Source of the DNA: Sinonovacula constricta
Lineage: Eukaryota > Mollusca > Bivalvia > Cardiida > Solecurtidae
Length of the DNA: 64,000 nt
Direction: 5' to 3'
NCBI GenBank assembly: GCA_007844125.1
Contig: CM017573.1
Location: 9,956,710-10,020,709 of the forward strand
Each line of letters begins with the position of its first letter. Positions within the stretch are counted from its first letter, which is position 1. The position numbers were made by a program, and so were the translations under genes. This document shows, in pieces, positions 31,128-42,940 of the stretch. A model generated the notes under the pieces. The model did no database searches. It saw only the letters and a list, made by a program, of their open reading frames with translations, and had not been told where the DNA came from.

Positions 31128-31545
31128 TTTATTGCTATAGATAGTTTCCTCCTCAGTGAATATACCTTATCTTGGAAGCCATATTTTTAGAACACAATAT
31201 TTTTAAAATTGATAAATGCACAAAGAATTAATACAGATAAATAAATAAAATTATTGACTCATCCTTAAACAAAATGAACAGTGTATCTTTTGGGGTTGTA
31301 TTTTTTTACCTTTAAAACTATAAATATATAGTACTGATATTTAAAATACTTCATAAAATCTGTTTAATTTGATATACAATTCAGTAAAATAGACTGAAAA
31401 ATTATAACACAGTGGTGAGTTTAATACAGGACATATTTCCAGATTTCGGCCTGCATTAGCTTCTGCCTTCAAAGATGGCTGCCTTAAACTCTCTTATCAT
31501 TGCCTATGACATCACATGGAAACTATCTATTTGATATTGGCAATC
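31128..31545 (+). mobile_element. TIR-G, both ends intact
   Basis: Begins TATAGATAGTTTCCTCC and ends GGAAACTATCTAT, giving a terminal inverted repeat ATAGATAGTTTCC. About 415 bp, with no coding frame. Confidence 0.75.
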
Positions 31546-33336
31546 TATCGGAGACTCCCTTCAAGTCATTGCGACCTACTTACGACCAAATTATAAAATT
31601 TCTTGCAAGTAGTATTTCACCTTGATGTAAGATTTAAGTTGGGTGTTTATATTCAAATGATAATCCAGTTATTGTTGTTTGGTTCAAATGAAATATATAA
31701 AGCTGCGGTATTTACAATTCTCTGTGACCTACTTTTTAACAACAAGTACATAACTTCTTCCTTATGAATATTTGTCATGAACATAAGATATAGGTCGTGT
31801 ACTTATTCTGCAGTCGCATCGCCACAACAGACTTGGTCGAGCAGAACGATGGAAAGAAAATCATTACTTGCAAACTTAACAACAGAGACTAATTTCCGTC
31901 CAAAAATAGGTCAAGTTTACCTGTAGTCAACCATTTTCACGAAGTACTAGATTTTTTTTAAGACAGCAAATAAATAAATTGCGTTATGGTCTATTGTTGT
32001 TGCACATTTACAGCAGTTGAGTCTATTTCTACCAGACCGGCCTTGACTTTGTGTTTAATGTAATACCATGCGGCTAATTTTATAGTGTAGCGCTTGTTCA
32101 CTTTTATAGCGTGAACAAGTCTATTGTGAACGGCGTTACGGAGCGAACATTAGAGTACCTTACCCAATGTTATACGACGTTATGTCACAGCGACACGACG
32201 AATGGCAATGAATCGTTCTAGATAGTATTGGACAGCAGTCGCTGGACCTTGTTTCAACAATTAACTTTTTAATCCAACAATGTTTGATGGTTAAACTTTA
32301 CATCAGTCTATGAAAATAATGCAAATCCGATATAAAGCCAGTTTCAACTGGTTTTGTCCAATTTTCTTATTAATATCACCCCACACACTGAACGATGCCC
32401 GGGGCATCTTTATGTTTAACGGACGCTATTGTTGCTATAAAGGAGTCACGCTCCAGTCACACATCTCAAATTTTAAAAAAGCTGCATATAGTGGAAGCAG
32501 ATATGTTGCATTCACTGTGATAGAGCGTCGCAAACTTGTGCGCGATATGGACAAAAAACAAACAAATAAACATTATAAACAAACCATTATCAGAATCCTA
32601 AAAGAGACTTGTTGTACACACTTTGGTGATTTTCAGTGATTGAAAAACAAAACCAACTTTATTTTTTATCTTGAAATTGTTACTATGCCAACCGGTGGTT
32701 GAACTTAAAAATGACCAAAGTACGTCCGGCCTAATGTAGAAGAAATGTTATGGAATTAATTTCTTCTGGGTGGCAAATTTCCACCCATGTCACCGTGGAG
32801 TGCGTGGACAGTACAACAAACGACTGGTCAAATATTAGATGGGATAACTTTCCGTGCAAATGTGTACATGTACCGTTTGACTCAGAGTCTGTTTACTTGC
32901 ACCTTAAAGCCCAACATTTGTGTGCATATACCATCTAACCACTATAAGCCAATTCGGGGTCGGATGAGACTGGGGTTGGGGTGGGGGTGTGAGGTAGGGG
33001 GTAGGGATGCGACTGATTCAGCTCAAACATGATGCATTTTCATAAGGGTTTTGGGAAAATGGGAAAATTAGACCAACTTGCCTTCCAAATTGGTGACAAG
33101 TTCATATATACATAAATATGTACTAGATGTACAATCTTACTAAACACATTTTACTAATTCGGTGTTAAATGACTGTGTTAAATGGTATCAATGTCCTATT
33201 TAAAACACGCCACTGTTATTAAAAAAAAGATCATGTCAGGCGCTTTGATGGTTGACATCTAATTAATGTGCTGCAAACCATTTCATCGATGTGAAAAAAT
33301 TATTTAAAGGTCACATAAAAAAGCTCGCTGTAATTA
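31546..33336. other. 1.8-kb stretch without recognised repeats
   Basis: Lower repeat content than its surroundings. A 109-codon plus frame (32310-32639) and two overlapping 62- and 81-codon frames (32750-33032) have no domain I recognise and no clear splice context. I do not call genes here. Confidence 0.45.
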
Positions 33337-33945
33337 TAAAAGTTCAGTTATTATTAGGACATAATACGTGCCTTGTCTAAATTCTGCTTGACTGACCAGT
33401 TTTCATACGGACATAAAACGCGCCTTGTCTAAATTCTGCTTGACTGACCAGTTTTCATACGGACATAAAACGCGCCTTGTCTAAATTCTGCTTGACTGAC
33501 CAGTTTTCATACGGACATAAAACGCGCCTTGTCTAAATTCTGCTTGACTGACCAGTTTTCATACGGACATAATACGTACCTTGTCTAAATTCTGCTTGAC
33601 TGACCAGTTTTCATACGGACATAATACGTGCCTTGTCTAAAGTTCCGCTTGACTGACCAGTTTTTATACGGACATAAAACGCGCCTTGTCTAAATTCCGC
33701 TTGACTGACCAGTTTTAATTAGGACATAAAACGTGCCTTGTCTAAAGTTCCGCTTGACTGACCAGTTTTCATACGGACATAATACGTGCCTTTTCTAAAG
33801 TTCCGCTTGACTGACCAGATTTCATACGGACATAAAACGCGCCTTGTCTAAAGTTCCGCTTGACTGACCAGTTTTCATACGGACATAAAACGCGCCTTGT
33901 CTAACGGACATAAACCGTGCCTTGTCTAAAGTTCTGCTTGCGCAT
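33337..33945. repeat. 52-bp minisatellite, about 11 copies
   Basis: Unit GGACATAAAACGCGCCTTGT ... GCTTGACTGACCAGTTTTCA, starting at 33357, 33409, 33461, 33513, 33565 and so on. Variants are AAAACGCG or AATACGTG, and ATTCTGC or AGTTCCGC. The last unit is partial. Confidence 0.95.
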
Positions 33946-34034
33946 AACTGGGTAGTAAATTTTTAATCTGAAATCAAATTTTGTCGTAATTTTGATAATG
34001 ATGCATTGGTCACAGATGGCTTAATTTTCTTTTT

Positions 34035-34463
34035 ATAGATAGTATCCATGTGATGTTATAGGCCCTGATAAGGCAGTTTAAGGCAGCCATCTTTGAAGGC
34101 AAAAGCTAATGCAGGCCGAAACTGGAAATCTGTGCTGTATTAAACTCACCGCTGTGTTTTTTTATTGTTCAGTCTATTTAACTGATTTCTTCTCAAATTT
34201 AACAGCTTTTATGAAGTATTTTAAATATCAAAACTATATTTTGATAGTTTAAAAGGCAAAAAAAAAAAAAAAAAAAAAAAAAAGATACACTGTTCATTTT
34301 GTTTAACGATGAGCCAATAATGTCATTTATTTCTGTGAATTAATTCTTTGTGTATTTATCAATTTTAAAACATAAATTTCAAGAGCTTCCCAATGGTGTA
34401 TAGCTTTTAATTTTTGGATTACAAATGAAGAAATTACAAGAAAATAAAATTTACACTTCTATA
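34035..34463 (-). mobile_element. TIR-G, inverted and end-truncated
   Basis: Starts ATAGATAGTATCCATGTGAT, then GGCAGCCATCTTTGAAGG. A 24-nt A-run at about 34260-34283. It joins TIR-B at TTCATCGATGCTCTAG, near the same place in TIR-B as at 7660. Confidence 0.7.
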
Positions 34464-34890
34464 CAATTCATCGATGCTCTAGATCTGTGTAAACAGTGAC
34501 GTTTATATTCCCGCTCGTCATTGCAAATAGGTATTTCCTATCTGAGCCACGCTGCAGAGATAGCTATTTTTAGATTAGTTTTGAGATAACATAATATCGT
34601 CCGCTGTGACGTCGATATCTATTTTTAGCAGAAACCTCTATCTTACTTATTTAAATATTTGGGAAGAATAAATATCTAAATATTTGGGAAGAATAAATAT
34701 TAAATGTGTTTTTTTCCGATTTGTACTGTGTATATAATCACATTTAATAATATTGTTCACCAATATAGGTTGTGTTGAAGATTGTCTTTATTTAGACTTA
34801 AATATGAGTTTATGCTGAAATTATGCCCATTTTCCGCAAAACAGTGGTAAGATATCGTAACATATTTTTTAAAGAGACAAACTGTCGAAT
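34464..34890 (+). mobile_element. TIR-B, 5' part replaced by TIR-G
   Basis: Starts internally at CATCGATGCTCTAGATCTGT and ends GAGACAAACTGTCGAATG. Contains a 29-bp local duplication (AATATTTGGGAAGAATAAAT) at about 34657-34700. Confidence 0.75.
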
Positions 34891-35330
34891 GTCAGGTTTA
34901 CACTGTTCTGGGGAAATTTTTGTATAATTCCTTCATAAATATATACCTCGAAGTGTAAGTAAAGGCCGTTCACCTTAATTGAAAGACAGCAAAATCGTGT
35001 AATATAACGATTAAAATGTCCCCGAGGATTTCAGATAAAAAAAATTATCGGTGCCAGTGCTGATTACACGTATGGTAATGTAACGGAATTTCAAAATTAT
35101 GTGGTCACGTGGTTGTCTTAGTTTAAAAATAGCTAACTGTGTAGCGTGGATCGGATTGGAAATATATGTTTGTATTGACACGTATTATGATTTATTTTTC
35201 ACATGGGTGCAAGACATCAATCAACATCATTTCGTGTGGTCTTTCCATGTTACAATAATTTATTCGGTTTTGTGAGACAAAAAAAAGTAATTAAAAGATC
35301 CAAAAATGTCGGATGCCGCCTTTAAAGGGC
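34891..35330 (-). mobile_element. TIR-B, diverged
   Basis: Opposite orientation to the preceding copy, sharing its end. Terminates AAAAATGTCGGATGCCGCCT. Confidence 0.75.
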
Positions 35331-36328
35331 ACGCGGACAAAATAGACCAGCCAAGCGCTGCGATAACACCCATTACGACATCTAAAGACACGCAATTGTT
35401 AGTATTTATTACCTATTTTCCGGCTTAATTGTCCGTGTTGATTAATGTAAATAGGCGAATAACGACAATCCACAAAGGGAAGCCGACCATCTGATAATGT
35501 TTGACAACTGTCAATGCTTTTACCCCACTCGTAACTTTCCGGCAGAGTCCGGAATTAATTGGTTCATTTGGCGATTTAATCCGAATATTTTTCACTATCT
35601 GATTGAAAAGTTGCCCTATCTGTATTGTGATGTAGAGTAAAGCTTATAACCGTGTTTAGGGATTTTTGATTGGAATGTGCGTGGCGTGTTTATGTGCGTG
35701 GAGTGTTTTGTGACATTACCCACTGATTCGCTAGATTATAACACTAACGTAGGCCCAGCTATGGGGATAATATATGTTCTTGGATTGAGACTGATCTAGA
35801 TATTTTATTTAAGCCATACCATTCCTTTCAAACGTACATATTCTGTTAAGGAATGTTTTCAATATCGGCATACTGGCGTGGCGTGGGATCTGTGTTTAAA
35901 ATCGCATCTCGATCTCGATACTTGCAATGTAACAAGAGACAGACGAATATACAAATAAAATATAAAAAACGCGTGTTGCGGAGTTTGTGGACACGCAATC
36001 TCACACAAGTTGCCAATTAATACGAACATTTATTAAACGAGTTCAGGCGAGCTTACTATCATTTTTCCAAGACGAGCTGGATAAATGTTTGTAGTAACAG
36101 ATTTTTTTTTATCACATGATTTTAAGCGCCAATATACGATTTTACAAAATTTAACAGCAATAGTTTGTGAAATAGTGGTATGAGACGATATGCATTATGA
36201 TGACGTCGATGACGTCGTCTCTCAAAAAGTTGTATTACACAATGTGTAACATAACAAAATATGTAATGGGTGTACTGAATGGACAACAAGGTGAATACTG
36301 TGATAAACTATTTTTAAACAAAGTTTAC
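35331..36328. other. 1-kb stretch without recognised repeats
   Basis: No open frame of note, no SINE or inverted-repeat element. ATGACGTCGATGACGTCGTC at 36199-36218 contains two overlapping CRE-like sites. Confidence 0.45.
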
Positions 36329-36760
36329 TAAAGGAGGTATCCGACAGTTTGCCTATATCTAATATATGTAACAATATCTGACCTCTGTTTGGGGTATATT
36401 TGCTCATAATATATGTTGAAAAAACATCATACTTTCAACAGTATCTCAATTTTCGGGCAGTAAAACTCGTTAATCAGCGCGTAAAATGTTCATGTTTTTC
36501 AAATCTATAAATAAGAATAATTGGGATTTCTGCTAAAAATAGACATCGACGTCACAACGGATGATAGCTAATAGTGTTGCGTGGCTCAGATAGGAAATAC
36601 ATGTTTGTAATTACGATTGTGACGTTATTGTACACTTTTCAGACAGATGTAGGACTTCAATAATCAGCATTTTATTAGATCTGTTAATGTAACAATAGTT
36701 TAAAAATATGTCAAACGAAAATATTTTTGGTCCAAACTGTCGGATACCGCATTTAAACCC
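36329..36760 (-). mobile_element. TIR-B copy
   Basis: GGAGGTATCCGACAGTTTGC to GTCCAAACTGTCGGATACCG, with a roughly 60-bp deletion after GACGTCACAACGGATGA. Confidence 0.85.
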
Positions 36761-37154
36761 TTTGGAACAAAAAGTGATGTGCATTAATGATGAATTACAA
36801 TTTTAGTACGTGTGCAGTGATACGTGTAAAATATCCGTTAATGTTTACCCGTTCTATAACCTTTACTGCCATTGCCAATCTTGCCGATAATATCATGACT
36901 TACGGACTGTTCGATGACCTTTTGAAATGTACTGAATACGCGACATTTCTTTATTTTGCTAAAGGATACAATTATGAACCTTTCATAAGATATTTGACCA
37001 TTTAAATACACTGCTGCCAAAATATACTTCCATTAACCTTTCCAAACTGTCTTCTATCAGGCTATATTTGGTTCTTTTTGGAACATCACTTTTCCTTTTA
37101 AAGCTGGGAAACAGTACTTAGATTGAAATTATTGCTAATATATTAGGCTCTATA
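36761..37154. other. Spacer
   Basis: A 72-codon plus frame (36787-37005) has no recognisable domain. Confidence 0.4.
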
Positions 37155-37655
37155 AAGGTAGTATAGGACAGTTTAGGCCAAAAAAAGTTTCATTTAACAT
37201 CTTAGTAAACCATTGTTTCTTGAACAGATCTCACAAAATGTTGTTTATTGTTGTCCTACACCTGTCGGAAAAGTGTACCATAACGCCACAATCGTCATTT
37301 ACAAACATGTATTTCCTATCTGAGCCACACTACACAGTGAGCTATTTTTAAACTAAGAAAACCACGTGACCACTTATGTTTTAGCTCATCTACGTCATCC
37401 GCTGTGACGTCGATGTCTATTTTTAGCAGGAATCCCAATCGTTCGTATTTATAGATTTAGAAAGAATAATCATCTTAGTGTTCATTAGGGTGTTTTACTG
37501 CCCTTAAAGTTGAGATACAGTTGAAAATCGTCAAAGCTTAGACTAAAGTATGCTGTTGTTGTTTTTTCAGACAGAAATTATGGGCAAATACCCTCAAATA
37601 AGGGTCAAATATTGTTACTTATATATAGGCAAACTGTAGGATACCACCTATAATG
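37155..37655 (+). mobile_element. TIR-B, full length
   Basis: AGGTAGTATAGGACAGTTTA to AGGCAAACTGTAGGATACCA. A good reference copy for the family's internal sequence. Confidence 0.88.
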
Positions 37656-37658
37656 GTG

Positions 37659-38069
37659 TTCATCGTCGGTTATCCCCCGTTACACCGCTTTGCTGCGTTA
37701 TGTACCCGTGGGACAATTGGCTAGGAAAATCTCGTAGTTGTGAATAATTAATGAGGCAGTTTCATTGGTGCCATAAGGAAACTACCATGGATAACTAGCC
37801 AATGAAATTACGTTTTATATCTAAGGTTCGGTTTACCATTCAAAATGGCGACCATCATGAGTAAACATGTGCGTTGGTTTTTAGTAAGAAAATCCCAGTA
37901 TGACGTCATTGAGATTGAAGAGTATTTTATTGTAACATGCAATTTCATTGGAAGAAGATTGGTCTCCCCTGCCTCATGCATATTCATGAAAACGAGATTT
38001 TGCTAGTAAAATTTCCCACGGTATGTATGGAGTGTAACGGACGAAAGTACTGTGGTTGCCGACGATGAA
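37659..38069. mobile_element. Foldback MITE with about 100-bp inverted arms
   Basis: Left arm 37659-37759 and right arm about 37968-38069 pair imperfectly along TTCATCGTCGG, CGTTACA, ACCGTGGGA, CTAG.AAAATCTCG and ATGAGGCAG. About 410 bp in total with a roughly 210-bp centre. It sits between a TIR-B copy and a LINE end. Confidence 0.8.
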
Positions 38070-38097
38070 AGGGGTTCTGTGACAGTAAGGGGCCTTC

Positions 38098-38540
38098 TTG
38101 TTTCTCTCATGCAACCGAATAATGTATTGTAGTTTGAACCAAGAAAAAGACACAAGAATATGGATTATGTGTAATATGAAGGCTGTTGAGGATGACTACC
38201 ACTTTTTACTAGTATGTCCTAAATACCAAGAATTAAGAAGGAAGTTTTTTAAACGATATTATTGTTGTTTTCCTACAAAAAATAAATTCATATTGCTTAT
38301 GTCTTCAACAAATAAAAATGTTATATTAAGCATAGGAAAATATTTATATTATACATTTAAAATGAGGCAATAATAGTCCACCTAGGTTCTTTTGTTAATA
38401 ATATTATTTATAGTATTAAGCTGGCAGAGAAACTCATTTATTTTTCTATGCTGATCACTGTAATATTTTATTTTGTTATTTGTATGTTGGCTCTATGTTT
38501 GTGTTTGTACATTATGCCAATAAATTTATGTTATGTTATG
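38098..38540 (+). mobile_element. LINE 3' end: reverse-transcriptase C-terminus and 3' UTR
   Basis: The frame 38098-38373 contains CNMKAVEDDYHFLLVCPKYQ followed by ELRRKFFKRYY. The pattern C-x(n)-VEDxxHFLLxCPxYxxLR is typical of the C-terminal segment after the RT domain in many animal LINEs. The first cysteine expected before this motif reads Trp (RIWIMC), so the copy is decayed as well as 5'-truncated. The 3' UTR ends AATAAATTTATGTTATGTTATG, a short ATGTT-type tail. The RT and endonuclease parts are absent. Confidence 0.72.
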
Positions 38541-38544
38541 AAAA

Positions 38545-38783
38545 TATCCCGTGAAATACTATTTACTGGTGCCTTACAGCCACGTGAAAAGTGAATTAGC
38601 ACACTCACCTAGTAATTACAAAAATGTATGTCCTTTCCAAGGCACGCTACACAGTTAGCTATTTTTAAACTAAGAAAACCACGTGACCACTTACTTTTTA
38701 AATGACGCTATATGATCATCAGCGTAATCAGCTCTGACGTCGGTATCTATTTTTAGCAGAGATCACTATCGTGCTTATTTATA
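38545..38783 (+). mobile_element. TIR-B internal fragment
   Basis: CACGTGAAAAGTGAATTAGC to ATCGTGCTTATTTATAG. It starts at the LINE tail and is cut by a SINE at 38784. Confidence 0.75.
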
Positions 38784-38945
38784 GCGTGGAAAAACGGTAG
38801 AGTCGCGGACTTGTGACTCCCCAGACTCCCCGGCCCTGCTACAGCGCGGGTTCGAGTCCAGGTCTCTACGAAGAACTGTCGCAGATAATGTCTCTCTGCT
38901 GACCAGCTGATCGTCGCTGGTTCTACCCAAAGATTGTGTCTCCTG
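38784..38945 (+). mobile_element. SINE-D variant
   Basis: Head GGTAGAGTCGCGGACTTGTG and GGGTTCGAGTCCAGG, then GGTTCTACCCAAAGATTGTG. Head and body differ enough from the others to be a subfamily. Confidence 0.55.
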
Positions 38946-39349
38946 CACTAGTTTTTCTCTTTCCATTTGACTACCCCTTGCGATTGTCATCTCTTATTTA
39001 CTGTTTAAAACCCCATTTCCTTTCTTGTCCCCCTTCCCCCGCCCTTTAATTTGCTTTTATCACCCACTTTCACGCCCTTATTCCCGTATTCGCAGTTAGA
39101 TGCATCTCCATATTTTCTTGCATTTTCTCATACTTTTACTCGTTGTGTTTTTTTTCTCTCGTCATATATCATATTTCATACTACACGTTCCTTTAAAGTT
39201 GTCCTTTACCTAAAGCTACACACGTATTTTCTCTTTTTTTGTCTTAGTCGCATCCTTACTTCTTTTTTTCATACAATTCGTTTCCATGACTACTGACGTG
39301 ACTTACTCTTATTTTCTATATTAATCGTTTGTTTAATATAGCCACCTCC
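38946..39349. other. Pyrimidine-rich spacer
   Basis: T/C-rich on the plus strand. No gene. Confidence 0.5.
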
Positions 39350-39870
39350 CTTAAAGATGGTCTCCGGCAATTTGGACCTTTTTTCTCTCAAACAAAATAA
39401 GTCATTGTAACCTGAGAAGGTCCTGCACAATGCTATTAATTGATGCTATAAATCTATGTTAACAGTGAAGCATAAATCCGCAATCGTCATTGCAAACAGG
39501 TATTTTCTATCTGAGCCACGCTGCAGAGATAGCTTTTTTCACCTTAGAAAACCAAGTGACTCCTTACTTTTGTGAACACGTTATATCGTCGTACGGGTAG
39601 TCCGGGTAGACGTCGACATCTTTTTTTAGCAGAAATAACTATCGTGCTTATTTACATATTTCGGAAGAATGAATTTGGGATTTTTGTTGCATTTGTACTG
39701 TCTAACAATATAGGTAGCGTTCCAAATTGTCTAAACTTAGACTAAAGTAAAAGTGTATACAGAAATAATGCCTAAACACCCCCCCCCCCCACACACACAC
39801 ACACAAACGGTGGAATTTCTTTTTACATTCAATTGATACAGGCAACCTGTCGAATTCCACCTTTAATCCA
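39350..39870 (+). mobile_element. TIR-B, full length
   Basis: AAGATGGTCTCCGGCAATTT to AGGCAACCTGTCGAATTCCA. The CCCC...CACACACA run at 39779-39804 lies at the same internal place as the C-expansion in the 22319 copy. Confidence 0.85.
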
Positions 39871-40235
39871 CACATGGACTTTCGTGTTTTTTCCGTATTT
39901 GCATCATTGCCTCTCGTTTTCCAGATTACACCTTAACGTTTTACTATCCCTATGACAGTGACTCAATCAAAATACGAAGGATCGTCTTTTTTCTCTAATT
40001 AGCAATATTTCAGTCTCTCATTTATACCAATGACACCCATCCCTCGCACTCTATCAATAAATCTACGTAATTTTGACATTAAATGTTCGAATCTCCAGCC
40101 AGTGTAGTTAATATATTACCCTGGGGCGCAGCTTATGTGTACACAGTTATTTACACGTGTAATTAGAGTGAGTGAAAGTAATTTGCTTATTTCATTCTCA
40201 TCTCTGGAAACATATACACATATGTACATTGAAAT
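39871..40235. other. Spacer
   Basis: No gene or repeat family recognised. Confidence 0.5.
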
Positions 40236-40465
40236 ACCGGCTGCATAGCTCAGTGGTAGAGCGTCCGCTTGGAGGCCGTGGGTTCAATACCCGGTCGGGT
40301 CACACCAAAGATCTCAAAATTTATACTAATGGCGTCCCATCTTGTCGCTTAGCAGTTAGGGTTAGTTTTACGACTGATTCGGCGGTGTCAGGATAAAGGG
40401 ACCGGCCGGGTTCAGTCCACGGTGTACCTCATAAGTGATGCGGCCAATAATACTATGATAAGAGT
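40236..40465 (+). mobile_element. SINE-C with intact tRNA-like head
   Basis: ATAGCTCAGTGGTAGAGCGT (A box) and GGGTTCAATACCCGG (B box) are tRNA-like. A SINE-C body follows (GGCGTCCC, then ACCGGCCGGGTTCAGTCC), so this is a SINE rather than a tRNA gene. Confidence 0.8.
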
Positions 40466-40479
40466 GCGTAGGTAATTTA

Positions 40480-40930
40480 ACCAGAAGAAGAAAAAAGAGA
40501 ACAATAAGAAGGAGAAGAATAAGGAGAGGAACAAGAAGAAGAAGAAGAAGAAGAAGAAGAAAAAGAAGAACAAGAAAAAAAATAAGAAGGAAAAGAAGAA
40601 GAAGAAGAGGAACAAGAACAAGAAGAAGAAGAAAAATAAGGAGAATAATAATAATAAGAAGAACAACAACAACAAGAAGGAGAAGGAGAAGAAGAAAAAG
40701 GAGAAGGAGAACAATAAGGATAAGAAGAAGGAGAACAAGAAAAAAATAAGGAGAAGAATAAGAAGGAGAAGAAGAATAAGAAGAACAAGAAGAAGAACAA
40801 GAAGAAAAATAAGGAGAAGAATAAGAAGAAGGAGAACAATAAGGAGAAGAATAAGAATAAATATAAGAAGGAGAAGAATAAGAAGAAGGAGGAGACGATG
40901 AAAAAGAAAAAAAGAAGAAGAAGAAGAGGC
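40480..40930. repeat. Nearly pure purine tract (AAG/GAA)n
   Basis: About 450 bp of AAG, GAA and GGAGAA with only scattered AAC/AAT interruptions. Phe/Leu- and Ser-rich minus frames are shadows. Mirror-symmetric purine tracts of this kind can form triplex (H-DNA). Confidence 0.95.
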
Positions 40931-41104
40931 AGCAAATATTGCAAGTCCTGATCAGACAGCCCTCAGTGGTAGATAGGTACTCTAATTAACACAATTTGCA
41001 AAGTCCTGACCAATTCGTGCCTAGAAGGCGTAGAGTGTAAATATAAAGTACATGCTCAATATATCAACAGGAAGGTTATAATCTAAAGTACATGTTAATA
41101 CATT
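40931..41104. other. Spacer
   Basis: Short duplicated word AAAGTACATG near 41045 and 41080. Nothing else. Confidence 0.4.
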
Positions 41105-41345
41105 CGCGCCCGCGGCGAAATTTTAGACTAGCTGACTTGTAACTCATCTGACTGCTTTACAGCATACCGCGTGGGTTCGAGTCCCGTTCGGGGCGAAGGA
41201 CATAATGTGGAGAAGGTCTTCCGGCTGACCTGTGGTGCGACGTTGGTTCTACTGGACATCTGTAAAGGGTCTTCCTCCACCAAAATAGATGGGATTCGAT
41301 ATAATGATCATAACTGGTCGGTGCTAATATATTTAACAAAACACA
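41105..41345 (+). mobile_element. SINE-D copy
   Basis: GCGCCCGCGGCGAAATTTTA then GGGTTCGAGTCCCGTTCGGG; body ACCTGTGGTGCGACGTTGGT and TATAATGATCATAACTGGTC. Confidence 0.78.
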
Positions 41346-41815
41346 TTAATAAAATTACTATTCGGTATTATAGTTTTATACCGTGCTAAAAGTATGTACA
41401 AATAATAGTGACAAATTCATACTTACGCAATTTAGCAATTATTAAAACAAATGCTTCTCTTAGTTCGAAAGTATTAAAACACATTAAATTATGCCAGAAT
41501 ACAACACATTAGATGACGTTTAATTTGAAAAGTATAAAGTTTGTATCGTAATAGTCTTAAACAGTTCAAAACATCACGAATTTACCATATTTATTATGAG
41601 AGAAAACAATTAAAAAGAACAACATTTGATGTGGTATCTTTAGAAAAAAAAAGTGTTTAATTTAAACTACTTATGAACAGTATAAAACAATTAAATTCAA
41701 TTAAATCACTGTATTTTTGTTTAAATAGTGTGGCACTTTTTTGTGTAGTCGCACGTTTTTGAAATCGAGTATAGTTTGTTAATACGTCTTATTAGTGAAT
41801 GTATCGGAGATCTAC
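41346..41815. other. AT-rich spacer
   Basis: No gene or repeat family recognised. Confidence 0.5.
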
Positions 41816-42085
41816 ATCATGGGCGGATCCAGAATGTTCTGGAGGGGTGGTGGGGGGGGTATGAATCAAGATCCATTCAACTTTATCGCAGTAAATACTA
41901 GAGATATATACACAGTAAGGGACCCTAACTTCGACATAAGCATTTAACAGTCAAAATTTACTTTTATTTTTTATTTTTTTATTTATTTTTTAAGCTTCCA
42001 TGTATATGTTTTCACAACTCTACTCTTTTACCTTGTTTGTGGGGTGTGTGTCGGGGGGGGGGGGGGGGGGGGGGGGGGTACTCAG
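41816..42085 (-). mobile_element. TIR-E copy 2
   Basis: Reverse orientation to 3781-4051, starting GGGCGGATCCAG. Contains AAGGGACCCTAACTTCGACA. The far end is a G-run of about 25 nt at 42053-42078. Confidence 0.7.
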
Positions 42086-42149
42086 TGGTATACATGTATT
42101 TTGCTTTAGCCTGCATATTGGTTTATGCAAGCAATATTTCAACATAAAA

Positions 42150-42356
42150 CACTCTAAAAGTTCAATTATTCCATAACTATTAATAATATATCACGATAGT
42201 GGTCTCTGCTAGAGGTCGATGGAAACCGTCGAATAGATACCGACATCCAAGCGGATTGCCCGGATGACTACGTAATCTCAAAAGTGAGTTGTCACGTGGT
42301 GATCTTATTTGAGAAAAACAATTTTGGTCAAAAATTGTCGTATACCACCTATAACG
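42150..42356 (-). mobile_element. TIR-B, internally deleted
   Basis: Starts at CACTCTAAAAGTTCAATTAT. GTTGTCACGTGGT is joined directly to GATCTTATTTGAGAAAAACA. Ends AAATTGTCGTATACCACCTA. Confidence 0.75.
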
Positions 42357-42597
42357 TATCTTAGATCTACATATGGTTGTGTTGCAGAAAACTTCTCGTA
42401 TGTTCATATCTATGCAGGTAATTAGTCGAATAAGTCGTATAAGTATTTTTTTTTAAGTTTGCGTATTGGTCTTGTACTGTAATTTTTCCTCATAAATTCC
42501 CATTTGCTTGTAAAGCAATATGTTTCTTTATTTATATACGACATTTTTGGTCTGACATAAACGTTACTCGCAAATGTTGCTTTTCACACCGACATTT

Positions 42598-42940
42598 AAA
42601 AGTGGAAACCGACAGTTTGGACAAAAAATATTTTCATTAAACAGCTTAGTAAACCATTGTTATCTTATGAGATCTCGCAAAATGCTGTTTGTTGATGTCC
42701 GGAAAGTGAACCATAATGCCACAGTCGTCATTAAAAGTGCATTTACAAATCTGAGATACGCTGCACCGTTAACTATTTTTAAACCAAGAAAACTATGTGA
42801 CCACTTATTTTTATCTCATCCACGTCACTCATCCTCTGTGACGTCAATGTCTATTTTTAGCCGGAATCCCAATCCTTTTTATTTACAAATATTGTTACAT
42901 ATTTAAGATGTAGGCAAACTGGCGGACACCACCTTAAATA
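42598..42940 (+). mobile_element. TIR-B, internally deleted
   Basis: AAGTGGAAACCGACAGTTTG to AGGCAAACTGGCGGACACCA. Lacks about 130 bp between CTTTTTATTTA and CAAATATTGTTACATA. Confidence 0.82.

Noticed and set aside
32310..32639. 109-codon plus-strand frame
   Set aside because: No domain, no clear exon borders, and composition not distinct from random AT-rich sequence.
33337..33945. CRISPR-like array
   Set aside because: The units are contiguous 52-bp tandem repeats with no unique spacers, in eukaryotic DNA; the same holds for the arrays at 13009 and 20331.
40236..40307. A functional tRNA gene
   Set aside because: The boxes are good, but the sequence runs into a SINE-C body with no aminoacyl-stem closure or T-run terminator.
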